Positions 1 to 7,832 of a DNA stretch of 34,906 nt are shown here, piece by piece. Position 1 is the stretch's first letter. The number at the start of each line of letters is the position of its first letter. Position numbers and translations under genes: made by a program. The DNA is taken from positions 1 through 34,906 of the forward strand of contig WRHP01000016.1 in the NCBI GenBank assembly GCA_009783195.1, given 5' to 3'. This stretch comes from Syntrophorhabdaceae bacterium (GTDB taxonomy: Bacteria; Desulfobacterota; Deferrimicrobia; Deferrimicrobiales; Deferrimicrobiaceae). Under the pieces are notes generated by a model. The model did not search any database. It worked only from the letters and a program-made list of their open reading frames with translations, and was not told the origin of the DNA.

Positions 1-2192
1 GTTTCTCGGCCTTCATGTAGAGCGGTAATAGGGTCGAAGCTTGAGCCAGACGGATAAATACTTATATTGTTATATGAGGTTCCAACAACCTGATCCAAAG
101 TTTTGCCTATGACTTGTAGTGCGGTGTTATTCATATAAATAATTTTATGATTCATATCAATGATAGAAAGTGGTTCGGTTACGCTATCAACGATGCTGTC
201 GGCCATTTCATCAAATGAGTCGGCAAGCACGCCAAACTCATCCTTGATGTTTGAGCGAAGCCGGAACTGCCGCTCTCCCATGCGGAACCGGGATATGCCG
301 CGCAGCATCAGGTTGATATTGTCTGTCAGATAAGACGATAGAATAATGGCGATCAGAATAATCAACACGAATAAAACTATGCTTGTGGCGACGAGTTTAA
401 TTGCGTAAGTCAGCAGAGTGCTGTCAATGGCTTTTGTAAGTTTTTTTTCCGTATCGCGCGCCGGGGCCGTGAAATCTTCAATGCCCGAACCAATGGTTAC
501 AAAGGCAAATCCGCGCCTGGAGCCGTTTTGGTTTTCTGGAGAGTACTTGCCAGTATAATAAGGAATTGCGCCGGCGGTAGTCGGTTTGTAAATACCGCTC
601 CACAGAATATAAAACGAGCCGGAGCCGCCGCTTTCCGTAAGGTCCATCCAGCCTGTGCATTGCGGGGCGTTGTTCAGATATCGTCCGTCGAGACCGACAA
701 AGCCCGCCTTGGTAAGTTTGCCGGCAGGTTTTTTTGAGCGCGATTGCCTGTCTTTCTCTCCTGTGTTGGTGTTTATTATTTTTTCGCCAAATTGCGGCAA
801 AATACTTCTATTGTCTTTATTTGCCTCATAGAAAGCTCCCCAGCTTGTGCCTTCCGACTCCTTGCTGAGATTATCCCAGGCAGGATTATCTTCTAACCAT
901 TTCGCGCCGCCCGCGTCATACCATACCTGAAAAGGAGTACCTGTTTTCGGCGCTCCAGTATCCGCGTCTGGTGTTCCTTCGAGCCACGGAGTCTGTGGTT
1001 CGCCTGTAAAAGGGTTGTACCCGATTATGGAATGATGTCTTGGATGGCATATGTTGCGGCATTTGTAATCCCAGATAAACGCGTAATTGCCATCGTACGC
1101 GTTAGGGATCGTAATGTAGCGCTTATTCATCGGAGTAATATGGTCAACAAATGTCATTATATGGTTATGGTTCAAGGCAATGGTGGCATAACCTATAATT
1201 TTTCCGTTGTTTTTGGTGACCGGTGTTGCCCAGCGTATAATGCCTTCAAAGCGCTGGCCGACGGGGTTCTCCTCACCCGCATAGGCTTGTTTTTTAGCTA
1301 TTTCAATAAACTCTTCAGGTGGGAGATTTCCGATTTTTTGCAGCAAATCATAATTTGGGTGTGTCTTGGGAACATCGTTCAGGAATACTCCTGGCGCGTA
1401 CATTCCAATATAGTTTGTGCCGACATACGCGCCGATTACATCAGAAACATAAATCTCTCCAGGTTTTAATTTTTTTAATTCTTCAAAGTAATTTTCCGCT
1501 TTTATATAAGTGTTGGCCTTGTTGGATACGTTAACTTTCTTTGGGTTTAAGGGATAATTCTTTTTTGATGAATGCGGAGATGTGTATTTATATAATTCAT
1601 TTCCACGTAAATCAATAAATGTTACTTCGTCATATAGGGGGATACTTCCATGAAATTGCTCTAAAAAATCAGGCGCTCTGTATTGAAAGCTGCTTTTGTG
1701 CATTATGTCATTATTTTCTTTGTTTGAAGATACATCTGTTGGTCCGTCATATTTAAACGGTTCTTTTTCTACCCATGACTTGCCGTCCTTTGCAAGCACC
1801 CATTCTCCTTGTTTTGTAATCTTGCGATTTCTGCTTTCGGAGAAGGCTTTGTAGGCTTTGTCTGAAGGGGGAAGATTTGCAAGTAAAAGTATATCCTGAT
1901 CACGTTGATAGAGAAATTTTGCAATGGCTATTGACGTATCAGTAGTCATTCTCTCTATGTTTTCTCTTGCACTGTCATTTAGCGCTTTTGCGGAGTCGGT
2001 GACGGCGATATTGCTTAGCATATTACCCAACGAAGCGATCTGCTTTAGCGCAATAGCCGTAAGTAAGAGAATAGGGATAGCCATGATGGCAAGGAAAATA
2101 AGTATTAACTTTGGGCGCAGCTTTAAATTAAGCCTATTTAATAGAGATCTTAACCCTTTTATTTGATTGAATGAATTATACGGCATAGACAT
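1..2192 (-). CDS. Cache-HAMP-PAS sensor protein, truncated by window edge
   Basis: An uninterrupted minus-strand frame of about 730 codons runs off the left edge, so the 3' end and output domain are missing. From the N-terminus I read a transmembrane helix (about residues 30-50, rich in I/L/A), then a very large extracytoplasmic region of about 530 residues with a Cache-type layout (repeated GxxxGY and WATPV-like stretches). A second transmembrane helix follows at about 600-625, then a HAMP linker (SRFRMGERQFRLRS, DEFGVLADSFDEMADS) and the start of a PAS domain (EPLSIIDMNHKIIYMNNTA). Proteins with this layout detect small extracellular molecules and end in a kinase, cyclase, phosphatase or chemotaxis domain; which one cannot be told. 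I chose the ATG at 2192 because GGGAG lies 5 nt upstream; in-frame ATGs also occur at 2186, 2195 and 2204. The gene is AT-rich compared with the centre of the window. Confidence 0.85.
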   Translation of the reverse strand, partial: MSMPYNSFNQIKGLRSLLNRLNLKLRPKLILIFLAIMAIPILLLTAIALKQIASLGNMLSNIAVTDSAKALNDSARENIERMTTDTSIAIAKFLYQRDQDILLLANLPPSDKAYKAFSESRNRKITKQGEWVLAKDGKSWVEKEPFKYDGPTDVSSNKENNDIMHKSSFQYRAPDFLEQFHGSIPLYDEVTFIDLRGNELYKYTSPHSSKKNYPLNPKKVNVSNKANTYIKAENYFEELKKLKPGEIYVSDVIGAYVGTNYIGMYAPGVFLNDVPKTHPNYDLLQKIGNLPPEEFIEIAKKQAYAGEENPVGQRFEGIIRWATPVTKNNGKIIGYATIALNHNHIMTFVDHITPMNKRYITIPNAYDGNYAFIWDYKCRNICHPRHHSIIGYNPFTGEPQTPWLEGTPDADTGAPKTGTPFQVWYDAGGAKWLEDNPAWDNLSKESEGTSWGAFYEANKDNRSILPQFGEKIINTNTGEKDRQSRSKKPAGKLTKAGFVGLDGRYLNNAPQCTGWMDLTESGGSGSFYILWSGIYKPTTAGAIPYYTGKYSPENQNGSRRGFAFVTIGSGIEDFTAPARDTEKKLTKAIDSTLLTYAIKLVATSIVLFVLIILIAIILSSYLTDNINLMLRGISRFRMGERQFRLRSNIKDEFGVLADSFDEMADSIVDSVTEPLSIIDMNHKIIYMNNTALQVIGKTLDQVVGTSYNNISIYPSGSSFDPITALHEGRE

Positions 2193-2978
2193 CATAACTC
2201 CCATTGGCTAAAGACAGTTATGATTGAGCGTGATTGTCGAGGTAAATCCAATTCATGTTTTATCCGTGTTGCATCATTAGCCTTCATATTATGCCGCTTG
2301 TGTTTCGCGGCATAATAAATTACATTTGGCGCCAAGATATTGTCAAAGTTGATGTTTTCTTGTTGATGCGTAGAGCGGATATGCTGTTTGCGAATAATTT
2401 TCATGGCGTATATTTGCAGAATACCCGCTTTTTGTCAATCATTATTAATTAGCAGAATAATAGTTTACAGGTAATATTCCCGTGCAGCAACACAATAAAG
2501 AGATATGCCTCGGAAGGGCGGACGATTACCGGACAAATCATGCTCATGCTGAATATATCTTCCAGGATGACGTTTCAAAAAGAGCGGGGGGGATCGCGGA
2601 CAGCTTCCGTGGAGTTTCGTGGATCGATCGATAGTTTATAAATCCTGTTTGTCCATGCGCTCCAAAAAAATTCTTTGCCCGCCGCGCGGTTTTGCGCCCG
2701 TGGCGGTTTTGCCGCCAAAGCGGTCGCGCGGGAAGCGGCCAAGGGTGGTATTGACGATGCCGGTGTGTTTTCGGACAACAGCGGTTTCAAGAAGCAATGT
2801 CAAATATGTAATGCCACGTATTGATTCTTACAGATTTGTTCTTCCGGAATTTGTTTTGCGCAGAAAGCATATAGCCAAATACCATAAAAAACAATTACTT
2901 ACGGAGCAAAATTCCTTTTGGGGTCTTTGGTATAAAAGATGCTCTTAAGTAAATCGAAATAAAAAACGGGAGGCGGCA
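2193..2978. other. Gene-poor spacer with possible gene remnants
   Basis: No convincing gene fills this stretch. The left half (to about 2500) is AT-rich and holds the palindrome listed separately. The middle (about 2640-2810) is abruptly GC-rich. On the minus strand it reads as a roughly 50-residue open stretch ending in a stop near 2635 (...GGQRIFLERMDKQDL) without a start codon or ribosome binding site, which could be the decayed tail of a gene. Short ORFs on either strand here have no plausible initiation signals. Confidence 0.4.
2287..2317. promoter_or_regulatory. Perfect 11-bp inverted repeat upstream of the Cache sensor gene
   Basis: TATTATGCCGC at 2287-2297 and GCGGCATAATA at 2307-2317 are exact reverse complements separated by 9 nt. 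No T-run follows on either strand, so it is not a typical intrinsic terminator. It lies about 95 nt upstream of the sensor start on the minus strand. It could be an operator for a dimeric regulator or an mRNA leader hairpin. The function is inferred from position only. Confidence 0.5.
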
Positions 2979-3149
2979 ATGCGGATCCTTCGTGAAAAAC
3001 ACGGCAAAACGATAGTACAAAGAGAAATCAGCATGGTGATGAAAAAGGCTTATTGCGGATTCGAGCGCCTTGAAAAAGAGCACGAAGAAAAAATTCAGGC
3101 GTTGTTGGAAGGCGTCCGTAACGGACGGATGGGAGCCCAGGCTGCTTGA
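2979..3149 (+). CDS. Small uncharacterised protein, 56 aa
   Basis: A short frame starts at an ATG preceded by an excellent ribosome binding site: GGGAGG at 2968-2973, with 5 nt spacing. It ends in TGA at 3147-3149. The product is soluble, highly charged and probably mostly helical (MRILREKHGKTIVQR..., then a Glu/Lys-rich centre FERLEKEHEEKIQALLEGV and a short basic tail). It has no signal peptide, membrane segment or cysteine motif; the single Cys is at position 26. I do not recognise a family. It stands alone between noncoding stretches. The Shine-Dalgarno sequence and even codon use argue that it is translated; its short length keeps confidence moderate. Confidence 0.5.
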   Translation: MRILREKHGKTIVQREISMVMKKAYCGFERLEKEHEEKIQALLEGVRNGRMGAQAA

Positions 3150-3290
3150 TCCGATAAAGGTCAGCCGGTTTTCCTGCCCGGCGCGGTTGGTGTAGCTCGG
3201 AAGCGATCAGCTAACCCCGCTGTTGTTTTTGCCGCAACCGCTATCGCCACGCGGCCATCCATACCCAAACTTCCACACTACTTTCTGTAT

Positions 3291-3322
3291 TAACCCAGAT
3301 TCGTTATTAGGGATAACATTGT
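3291..3322 (+). repeat. Truncated copy of the dispersed repeat
   Basis: ATTAACCCAGATTC followed by GTTATTAGGGATAAC matches the two outer parts of the repeat at 18083-18139 but lacks its centre (TCATCAGG...TAATGA). It faces the full copy at 3355-3413, so its first 14 bases form an imperfect inverted repeat with GAATCTGGGATTAA at 3399-3412. It is best read as a deletion derivative of the same element. Confidence 0.45.
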
Positions 3323-3354
3323 CCGCTGTGATTGATGTCACCCAAATCTTCCTC

Positions 3355-3413
3355 AGGTTGCTCTACTGGCCATCATTAGAAATTAATACCTGATGAGGAA
3401 TCTGGGATTAATT
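3355..3413 (-). repeat. Dispersed intergenic repeat, copy 1 (about 58 bp)
   Basis: Read on the minus strand this matches 18083-18139 on the plus strand over almost 60 bp. The shared core is TCATCAGG.ATTAATTTCTAATGA.GGC, then TAG.GCAACCT. The start is also related (ATTAAtCCCAGATTC against ATTAACCTGGATCTG). It lies just downstream of the namZ-like gene, as the other copy lies just downstream of the HerA-like gene. It carries no coding sequence and resembles a small non-autonomous mobile or REP-like element. A truncated copy is at 3291-3322. Confidence 0.6.
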
Positions 3414-3450
3414 GACTTGCGTCGCGTGTTTGGCATGGATGGCAAATGTT

Positions 3451-4662
3451 TCAGTAGAGCAGATGCCGGGAACGTCTTTTCCCAAACGCGCGTTCTTCAC
3501 GCGTCCAGGCCGCGCGCATTGTCCGCCATCTGCCGCCGCGCCCGATAACTTCGCGCTCCCGGCTGGAACCGCAAAGCAGGTCGAACGCGAGAGTGCCGCT
3601 GACAAATTCGTAGGGTTCGGTTCGCCAGCGAAACCGCGCGGGTGATTGGGAGCGCGCCGCCGCTATACAGGCAATTCCTGTTCGAAATGGAAGGAACGCC
3701 TCCGGGTCGCGGACATGTATCTCGACGCCGTGGCAGCGGGTCTTGGCGTGCTTGTCCCATGTAGGGACAAATTGGATTGGCCTGAAAATCACGCCCGGCA
3801 GCTTTTCCTGCTGCAATATTTCCGTCAACCGGTCGGAGTTTAACCACGGCGCTCCAAACAGCTCGAATGGCCGTGTCGTGCCGCGTCCTTCGCTCAAGTT
3901 TGTGCCTTCAAGGAGGCACATCCCCGGATAGACAAGCGCTGTTTCAGGCGTGGGCATGTTCGGCGACGGAAAAACCCACGGGAGTCCGGTGTCCCGCCAT
4001 GACATTTCACGCTTCCATCTGTCGCAAGGGATTACCGTAAGCTCAAGATCAAGTTCCAGCTCTTCTTTGTATAGGAGCGCCAGTTCGCCGACGGTCATGC
4101 CGTGCCGTGCCGCGATGTCGTGCGCTCCGCAGAAGGATTCATAACCGGGCTGAAGCGCCGGTCCTTCGACCGCGATGCCGTTGATCGGATTGGGCCGGTC
4201 AAGGACGAAAAAGGCCAGGTTGGCTTTGGCCGCGGCTTCCATGCAAAAGAGCATGGTTGCCTGATATGTATAGTATCTGGCGCCGATGTCCTGGATGTCG
4301 AAAACAAGGGCGTCGAGCCCCCGGAGCATCTTCTCCGTTGGCCTCAAAGAAGTCTGGCTGTTTCCATACAGGGAATGCACTTTCACGCCGGTCTTTGGGT
4401 CACGCTCGTTTCTAACCGCTTTCATGTACTGTGCGTCGCCACGTATACCGTGCTCCGGCCCAAAAAGCGCTGACAGGCGTACCCCTGGCGTTCCTGCGAA
4501 CAGATCCGCCGCGTGCCTCAGTTTTTGGTCAACGGCGGTCGGGTTGCAGATAAGTCCCAAGGACAGTTTCTTTACGGGAGCGAACCGGCGGGCCGCCAGA
4601 ACATCCAGGCCGGACAGGACCGGTTTTTTTCCGCGTTTTCTGTAAAGAGAGGTGGTTTTCAT
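3451..4662 (-). CDS. namZ: Exo-beta-N-acetylmuramidase NamZ-like (DUF1343)
   Basis: The product belongs to the DUF1343/NamZ family, which removes terminal N-acetylmuramic acid from peptidoglycan fragments. Family landmarks are present: LGLICNPTAV near the start, the LFGPEHGIRGD block with the proposed catalytic Glu, VFDIQDIGARYYTY, FFVLDRPNPI, WVFPSPNMPT and EGTNLSEGRGTTRPFE. The C-terminus (FDLLCGSS...RSRHLLY) aligns end to end with the family pattern, so the gene is intact at about 403 residues. I chose the ATG at 4662 because similarity begins soon after it. An in-frame ATG at 4761 would add 33 unconserved residues from the spacer, and its GGAG directly abuts the ATG. No signal peptide is visible with either start, unlike many secreted NamZ proteins, so it probably acts on imported muropeptides in the cytoplasm. 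Confidence 0.85.
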   Translation of the reverse strand: MKTTSLYRKRGKKPVLSGLDVLAARRFAPVKKLSLGLICNPTAVDQKLRHAADLFAGTPGVRLSALFGPEHGIRGDAQYMKAVRNERDPKTGVKVHSLYGNSQTSLRPTEKMLRGLDALVFDIQDIGARYYTYQATMLFCMEAAAKANLAFFVLDRPNPINGIAVEGPALQPGYESFCGAHDIAARHGMTVGELALLYKEELELDLELTVIPCDRWKREMSWRDTGLPWVFPSPNMPTPETALVYPGMCLLEGTNLSEGRGTTRPFELFGAPWLNSDRLTEILQQEKLPGVIFRPIQFVPTWDKHAKTRCHGVEIHVRDPEAFLPFRTGIACIAAARSQSPARFRWRTEPYEFVSGTLAFDLLCGSSREREVIGRGGRWRTMRAAWTREERAFGKRRSRHLLY

Positions 4663-4762
4663 TTTCCGGCAAGATACCACATCCGGCGGCAAGAGATGAT
4701 AGATGGGCGGCTTCTTTCGCTCGAAACACTTACTGTCGGGCTCGCTATCGCTTCGCGCCATC

Positions 4763-5072
4763 TCCTTTCAGGGACGTCTTGCTCTCCATCCCTGGCGAGC
4801 TGTGACTGCAGACTCCTTGCTCTCGGCGTCCCTGCCTCCGCTTCGGAGTCTATGCCCCTTCCGGGAGAGGCGCTGCGCGATAACGCTGGCTCGCAAGCAT
4901 GCGAATTTAGGTTACGAAACCGTGTTGCTTTACTGCCGCACCTGGCCGAAAGAGGTCTCTCGCTCAATACAGCCCGCCCATAACTACTGGAGTTGAGCCC
5001 ATTTAGTCAGGCATTTCCCGCGTAAAAACCGCATCACTTGAAGCGGACAGTATTAATTCTGGAAATGGAGAT
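4763..5072. other. Spacer between namZ and the cytochrome terminator
   Basis: This GC-rich stretch shows no convincing gene. Open frames across it are short, low in complexity (Arg/Ser/Pro/Ala-rich) and lack ribosome binding sites. Nothing recognisable is encoded. The possible N-terminal extension of the namZ-like gene borders it. Confidence 0.4.
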
Positions 5073-5111
5073 GAAAAAAGGGCCCCGGAAGATTACCTTT
5101 TCCGGAGCCCC
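5073..5111 (-). terminator. Intrinsic terminator of the nitrite reductase gene
   Basis: Read on the minus strand, GGGGCTCCGGAA and TTCCGGGGCCC form a GC-rich stem with one bulge around a loop of about 9 nt, followed directly by TTTTTT. It lies about 30 nt past the stop codon of the octaheme cytochrome gene. That placement and shape are those of a rho-independent terminator. Confidence 0.85.
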
Positions 5112-5140
5112 GTTATAAGTTGAGTCTTTTTTGCGGCGCG

Positions 5141-6871
5141 TTATCTGGCGATAGCCTTCTTGCCCATCGCGTCCCCTATTATCTTGATTCCTTTCTTTGA
5201 CTCGGTGATGGATTGCGTAATCGCCTCGCGAGCCTGCTGCGGGTTATGGAAGCCGTCGGAGTTCTCCGCTGTCCACCACTCCCACAGGATGTGCGCTTTG
5301 TCGTGCTGCGTCTGCGCCGCCTTTATCACGTTATCGGCCACCCCGGCGTTGCGGGCCTGAGCGATTTCGTCAATCAGCATGGCGAGCCAGAACTCGGCTT
5401 TCCGCAATCTTGCCTTGAAGTAGTTGCGAACCGATTCGATCTGGTAAACCGCCTGATCCGGCGTCATATCCGGGTGACACTCGGATGTGATGCAGGTGCC
5501 CTTTATAGCGGTTTGAGGGCTGGCCGACCAGTGCGATGTGTAAACTTTGCCTTTGGCGTTTTTCACCTTGGGGTTGTGGCAGGCGGTGCAGCCGATCCCA
5601 AGCTTGTGGTGCTTGGAACCCCAGTAAGTTTCCAACTCAGGATGTTGCAGTTTTAACAGAAGGGCGCCGGAAAGCGTGTGTCTGAAGTCACGGAAGCCCA
5701 GTTCATTGTAGTGGTCGTATATCTCATTTACGCCTTTGAGCGGATAGTGGTTTGTCCGTGGATCGCTGGCTTTGATGGACGGCTCTCCGGTTTTGATGTC
5801 GAATCCTGGGTTGCAGTTGTACTCAACGTGGCACTGTCCGCACTGCAACACGCTGTCGTAGCGGTCCAGGATGGCGATTTTGCGGTATCCGTTGCGGAAA
5901 TCCACTACCCTGAACTGCGTGGCGTTAGGGTCTTTGTGCCAGAGCGTGTCTTTCTCCGGACGTGTCAGCGCCTGGATCATGGCGTCGCGGACGATCCGGG
6001 GTTTTGCGGCGTGCGGGTCGTGGCAGGTGAAGCAGTTTAACGCGTTGTTCAGATCTTTTACGAACTCGAGAACGTTAGATGTGCGGTCCCACTTTGCCTG
6101 CGGATCTTTTTCTCCCAGGTATTTCCATGTAAGGATCTGGTCCTGCGTCTTGCACTGCATGCAGGTGGGATTGGCCGCCGCCGCCGTTTCCGTCATGATC
6201 GCCTTGTGTTCCTTGATGTCCGGGAAGGCGTCTTTCATGACGTCCCATGCGCCCAAGGGGCCGGGCATTGACACGTATTCCCAGCCGTTCTTTGGCTGGA
6301 AGCGGCCTCCGAACGAGCGGTCGGCCAGGAACTGGTCAATCAGGCTGAAGGCGTGGCTTCGCGTGCCGGAATGCTCCTTGGTGAAACCGTGCCCCATCAT
6401 GAGCTTGTCCCAAAGCGGATTGGGGGAGCGCTCTGTCGGGAGCGATTTGTCGGTCCGGACTCGCCTGTGAAGGTTGGAGTTGTTCATGCTCATGAACTGG
6501 TCGGAGTGGCAGCGGCCGCATGTCTCTTGCCCCATGCGTGTGACAGGTTTTACCTGGCTGTCTTTGAGGTGGTCCGCCGCTTTGTCGTGGCAGCTTACGC
6601 AGTTGTTATTTGCGTGTTTCCCGCCTTCCTTGAGTTCCTTGATCTCTCCGTGGCATTCGTAGCAGTTGTTCTGGTTAACCGGCTTGTCCGTAAGCCGGCC
6701 TTTGACCGCTGCGGGCGGTAACACGTAATTGCCGAATGCCTCTTTCTCGGAAATGATCCCGGCGCTTTTTGTTTGGGCAGCGGCTTTGCCGGGAGAGGCT
6801 TGGACCCATGCGGCGGAAAAAACAAGCGCTGCGACAGACAACACTACAGCAAACATTCGTAGGCGATTCAT
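5141..6871 (-). CDS. Octaheme nitrite reductase (ONR, TvNiR-type)
   Basis: A 576-residue periplasmic c-type cytochrome that probably reduces nitrite to ammonium with six electrons. A signal peptide (residues 1-25, ending VQA) is followed by eight haem sites: C70YECH, C91VSCH, C118GRCH, C237MQCK, C280FTCH, C344GQCH, C428TACH and C460-x4-C465H. The CxxCK site is the lysine-ligated catalytic haem of NrfA-like enzymes. Three extra N-terminal haems make this the octahaem form known from Thioalkalivibrio. QCHVEY carries the active-site Tyr351, and Cys353 two residues on matches the Tyr-x-Cys pair that is cross-linked in TvNiR. R171 in RSHAF corresponds to the NrfA RGHAY arginine. The last haem site is the unusual CX4CH. 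No nrfH-like partner is adjacent. The start has GGAG 9 nt upstream, and a terminator closes the gene, so it is a single-gene unit. Confidence 0.92.
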   Translation of the reverse strand: MNRLRMFAVVLSVAALVFSAAWVQASPGKAAAQTKSAGIISEKEAFGNYVLPPAAVKGRLTDKPVNQNNCYECHGEIKELKEGGKHANNNCVSCHDKAADHLKDSQVKPVTRMGQETCGRCHSDQFMSMNNSNLHRRVRTDKSLPTERSPNPLWDKLMMGHGFTKEHSGTRSHAFSLIDQFLADRSFGGRFQPKNGWEYVSMPGPLGAWDVMKDAFPDIKEHKAIMTETAAAANPTCMQCKTQDQILTWKYLGEKDPQAKWDRTSNVLEFVKDLNNALNCFTCHDPHAAKPRIVRDAMIQALTRPEKDTLWHKDPNATQFRVVDFRNGYRKIAILDRYDSVLQCGQCHVEYNCNPGFDIKTGEPSIKASDPRTNHYPLKGVNEIYDHYNELGFRDFRHTLSGALLLKLQHPELETYWGSKHHKLGIGCTACHNPKVKNAKGKVYTSHWSASPQTAIKGTCITSECHPDMTPDQAVYQIESVRNYFKARLRKAEFWLAMLIDEIAQARNAGVADNVIKAAQTQHDKAHILWEWWTAENSDGFHNPQQAREAITQSITESKKGIKIIGDAMGKKAIAR

Positions 6872-6923
6872 CTTCGTCTACTCCGGTAATAGTATTTGGC
6901 GGCGAAAATACCGACCACACATA

Positions 6924-6943
6924 AGTATATGGCAGTATATGGC
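6924..6943. promoter_or_regulatory. Tandem 10-bp repeat upstream of the nitrite reductase
   Basis: AGTATATGGC occurs twice head to tail, about 55-70 nt upstream of the cytochrome start, and GGCCATATTGG follows at 6947-6957. Exact adjacent repeats in a short promoter region suggest binding sites for a regulator. No FNR, NarL or NsrR consensus is clearly matched. It is a candidate site only. Confidence 0.3.
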
Positions 6944-6959
6944 TGCGGCCATATTGGTT

Positions 6960-7832
6960 TCAACGGGAAGATGCTTCTTTGATCCGGTCGAGCTCCGAAA
7001 GCGCCTCTTTAGCTTCCGCCGGCATGTTTCCACCGCGGCTTACCTGCGCCGCTCTTTCGTAAAAAGCCATGGCTTCGGCGGTTTCCCCCTTGGCAAACGC
7101 CGCCGCGCCCAAAGCCCGCAGGTCTGACGCTATTTTTGCGCTTTCCGCCAGTTCCTTGTCGATTTCCAGCGCCGCAAGGTAGCGCGCTTGCGCGCCTTGC
7201 GGATCGCCTCCCGCAAGGGTGATGTCTCCGATCAGCCGCAGGGAATTGGCTTCCTCGGCGCGTTCTCCGGATTTCTTGTTGGACTCCAGAGCTGCAATGG
7301 CCAACGGGAGCGCTTCGCCTGTTTTTCCTTCCAGAAAGAGAATACGGGACAGCAGGTTTTGCATGCGTCCCGAATACGGCTTCTTTTCGACCGGAATGGC
7401 TTTTCTCGCCCAGTCTTCCGCGTCCTGCAGGCTGCCAAGGGCCAGTTCCACCTTCGCTTTCTCAAACGCCGCTTCCGTGAAAAGCGGATTGTCTGGAGAT
7501 ACTATTCGCAGCGCCTCTTCAATCCGTTCTTTCGCAAGGGGAAGCTCTGTTTTTTGCCGGTGGACTCTTGCCAGATTGAGGAGCGAGACCGCGATGCCGT
7601 CGAAATCTTCTATGGACCGGTTTATCCGTAGCGATTCCTCAAACGCCATGATCGCGCCATCGTGGTTGCCGCGATTTTCGGCTTCCAGCCCGCGCTTGTT
7701 CCACGACAGGGCGTGCGCCCGCGCGGGCGGCACGGGGATTGGAGCGGGGTTCGAACATCCGCACACGGCGACGGCGGCAAAAAGGCAAAGGAGCAGCGCC
7801 GCGGCGCGGCAGCTTCGGTAGCCGCTATTCAT
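6960..7832 (-). CDS. TPR-repeat lipoprotein, last gene of the Mla operon
   Basis: A 290-residue predicted lipoprotein. A hydrophobic N-terminus ends in VCGC, a plausible lipobox with the acylated Cys at about residue 26, followed by a Pro-rich linker (NPAPIPVPPARA). The rest consists of helical hairpins of tetratricopeptide type, for example WNKRGLEAENRGNHDGAIMA, LNLARVHRQKTELPLAKERI and LRLIGDITLAGGDPQGAQAR. TPR proteins act as binding scaffolds. The reading frame overlaps the end of the MlaD gene by 8 bp, so it is translationally coupled to the Mla system and probably serves it at the outer or inner membrane. The partner is not known, and the substrate role is inference from context. Confidence 0.8.
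   Translation of the reverse strand: MNSGYRSCRAAALLLCLFAAVAVCGCSNPAPIPVPPARAHALSWNKRGLEAENRGNHDGAIMAFEESLRINRSIEDFDGIAVSLLNLARVHRQKTELPLAKERIEEALRIVSPDNPLFTEAAFEKAKVELALGSLQDAEDWARKAIPVEKKPYSGRMQNLLSRILFLEGKTGEALPLAIAALESNKKSGERAEEANSLRLIGDITLAGGDPQGAQARYLAALEIDKELAESAKIASDLRALGAAAFAKGETAEAMAFYERAAQVSRGGNMPAEAKEALSELDRIKEASSR

Noticed and set aside
2619-2948. Plus-strand frame of 109 codons in the 2.2-3.0 kb spacer
   Set aside because: No ribosome binding site, abrupt change of composition along its length and no family pattern.
3451-3600. Possible frameshift at the C-terminus of the namZ-like gene
   Set aside because: The odd basic stretch (GRGGRWRTMRAAW) aligns without gaps to the family tail and ends in the expected RHLLY, so the frame is intact.
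4659-4967. Minus-strand Arg/Ser-rich frame upstream of namZ
   Set aside because: Low-complexity product in GC-rich spacer, overlapping the namZ start in another frame; no initiation signal.
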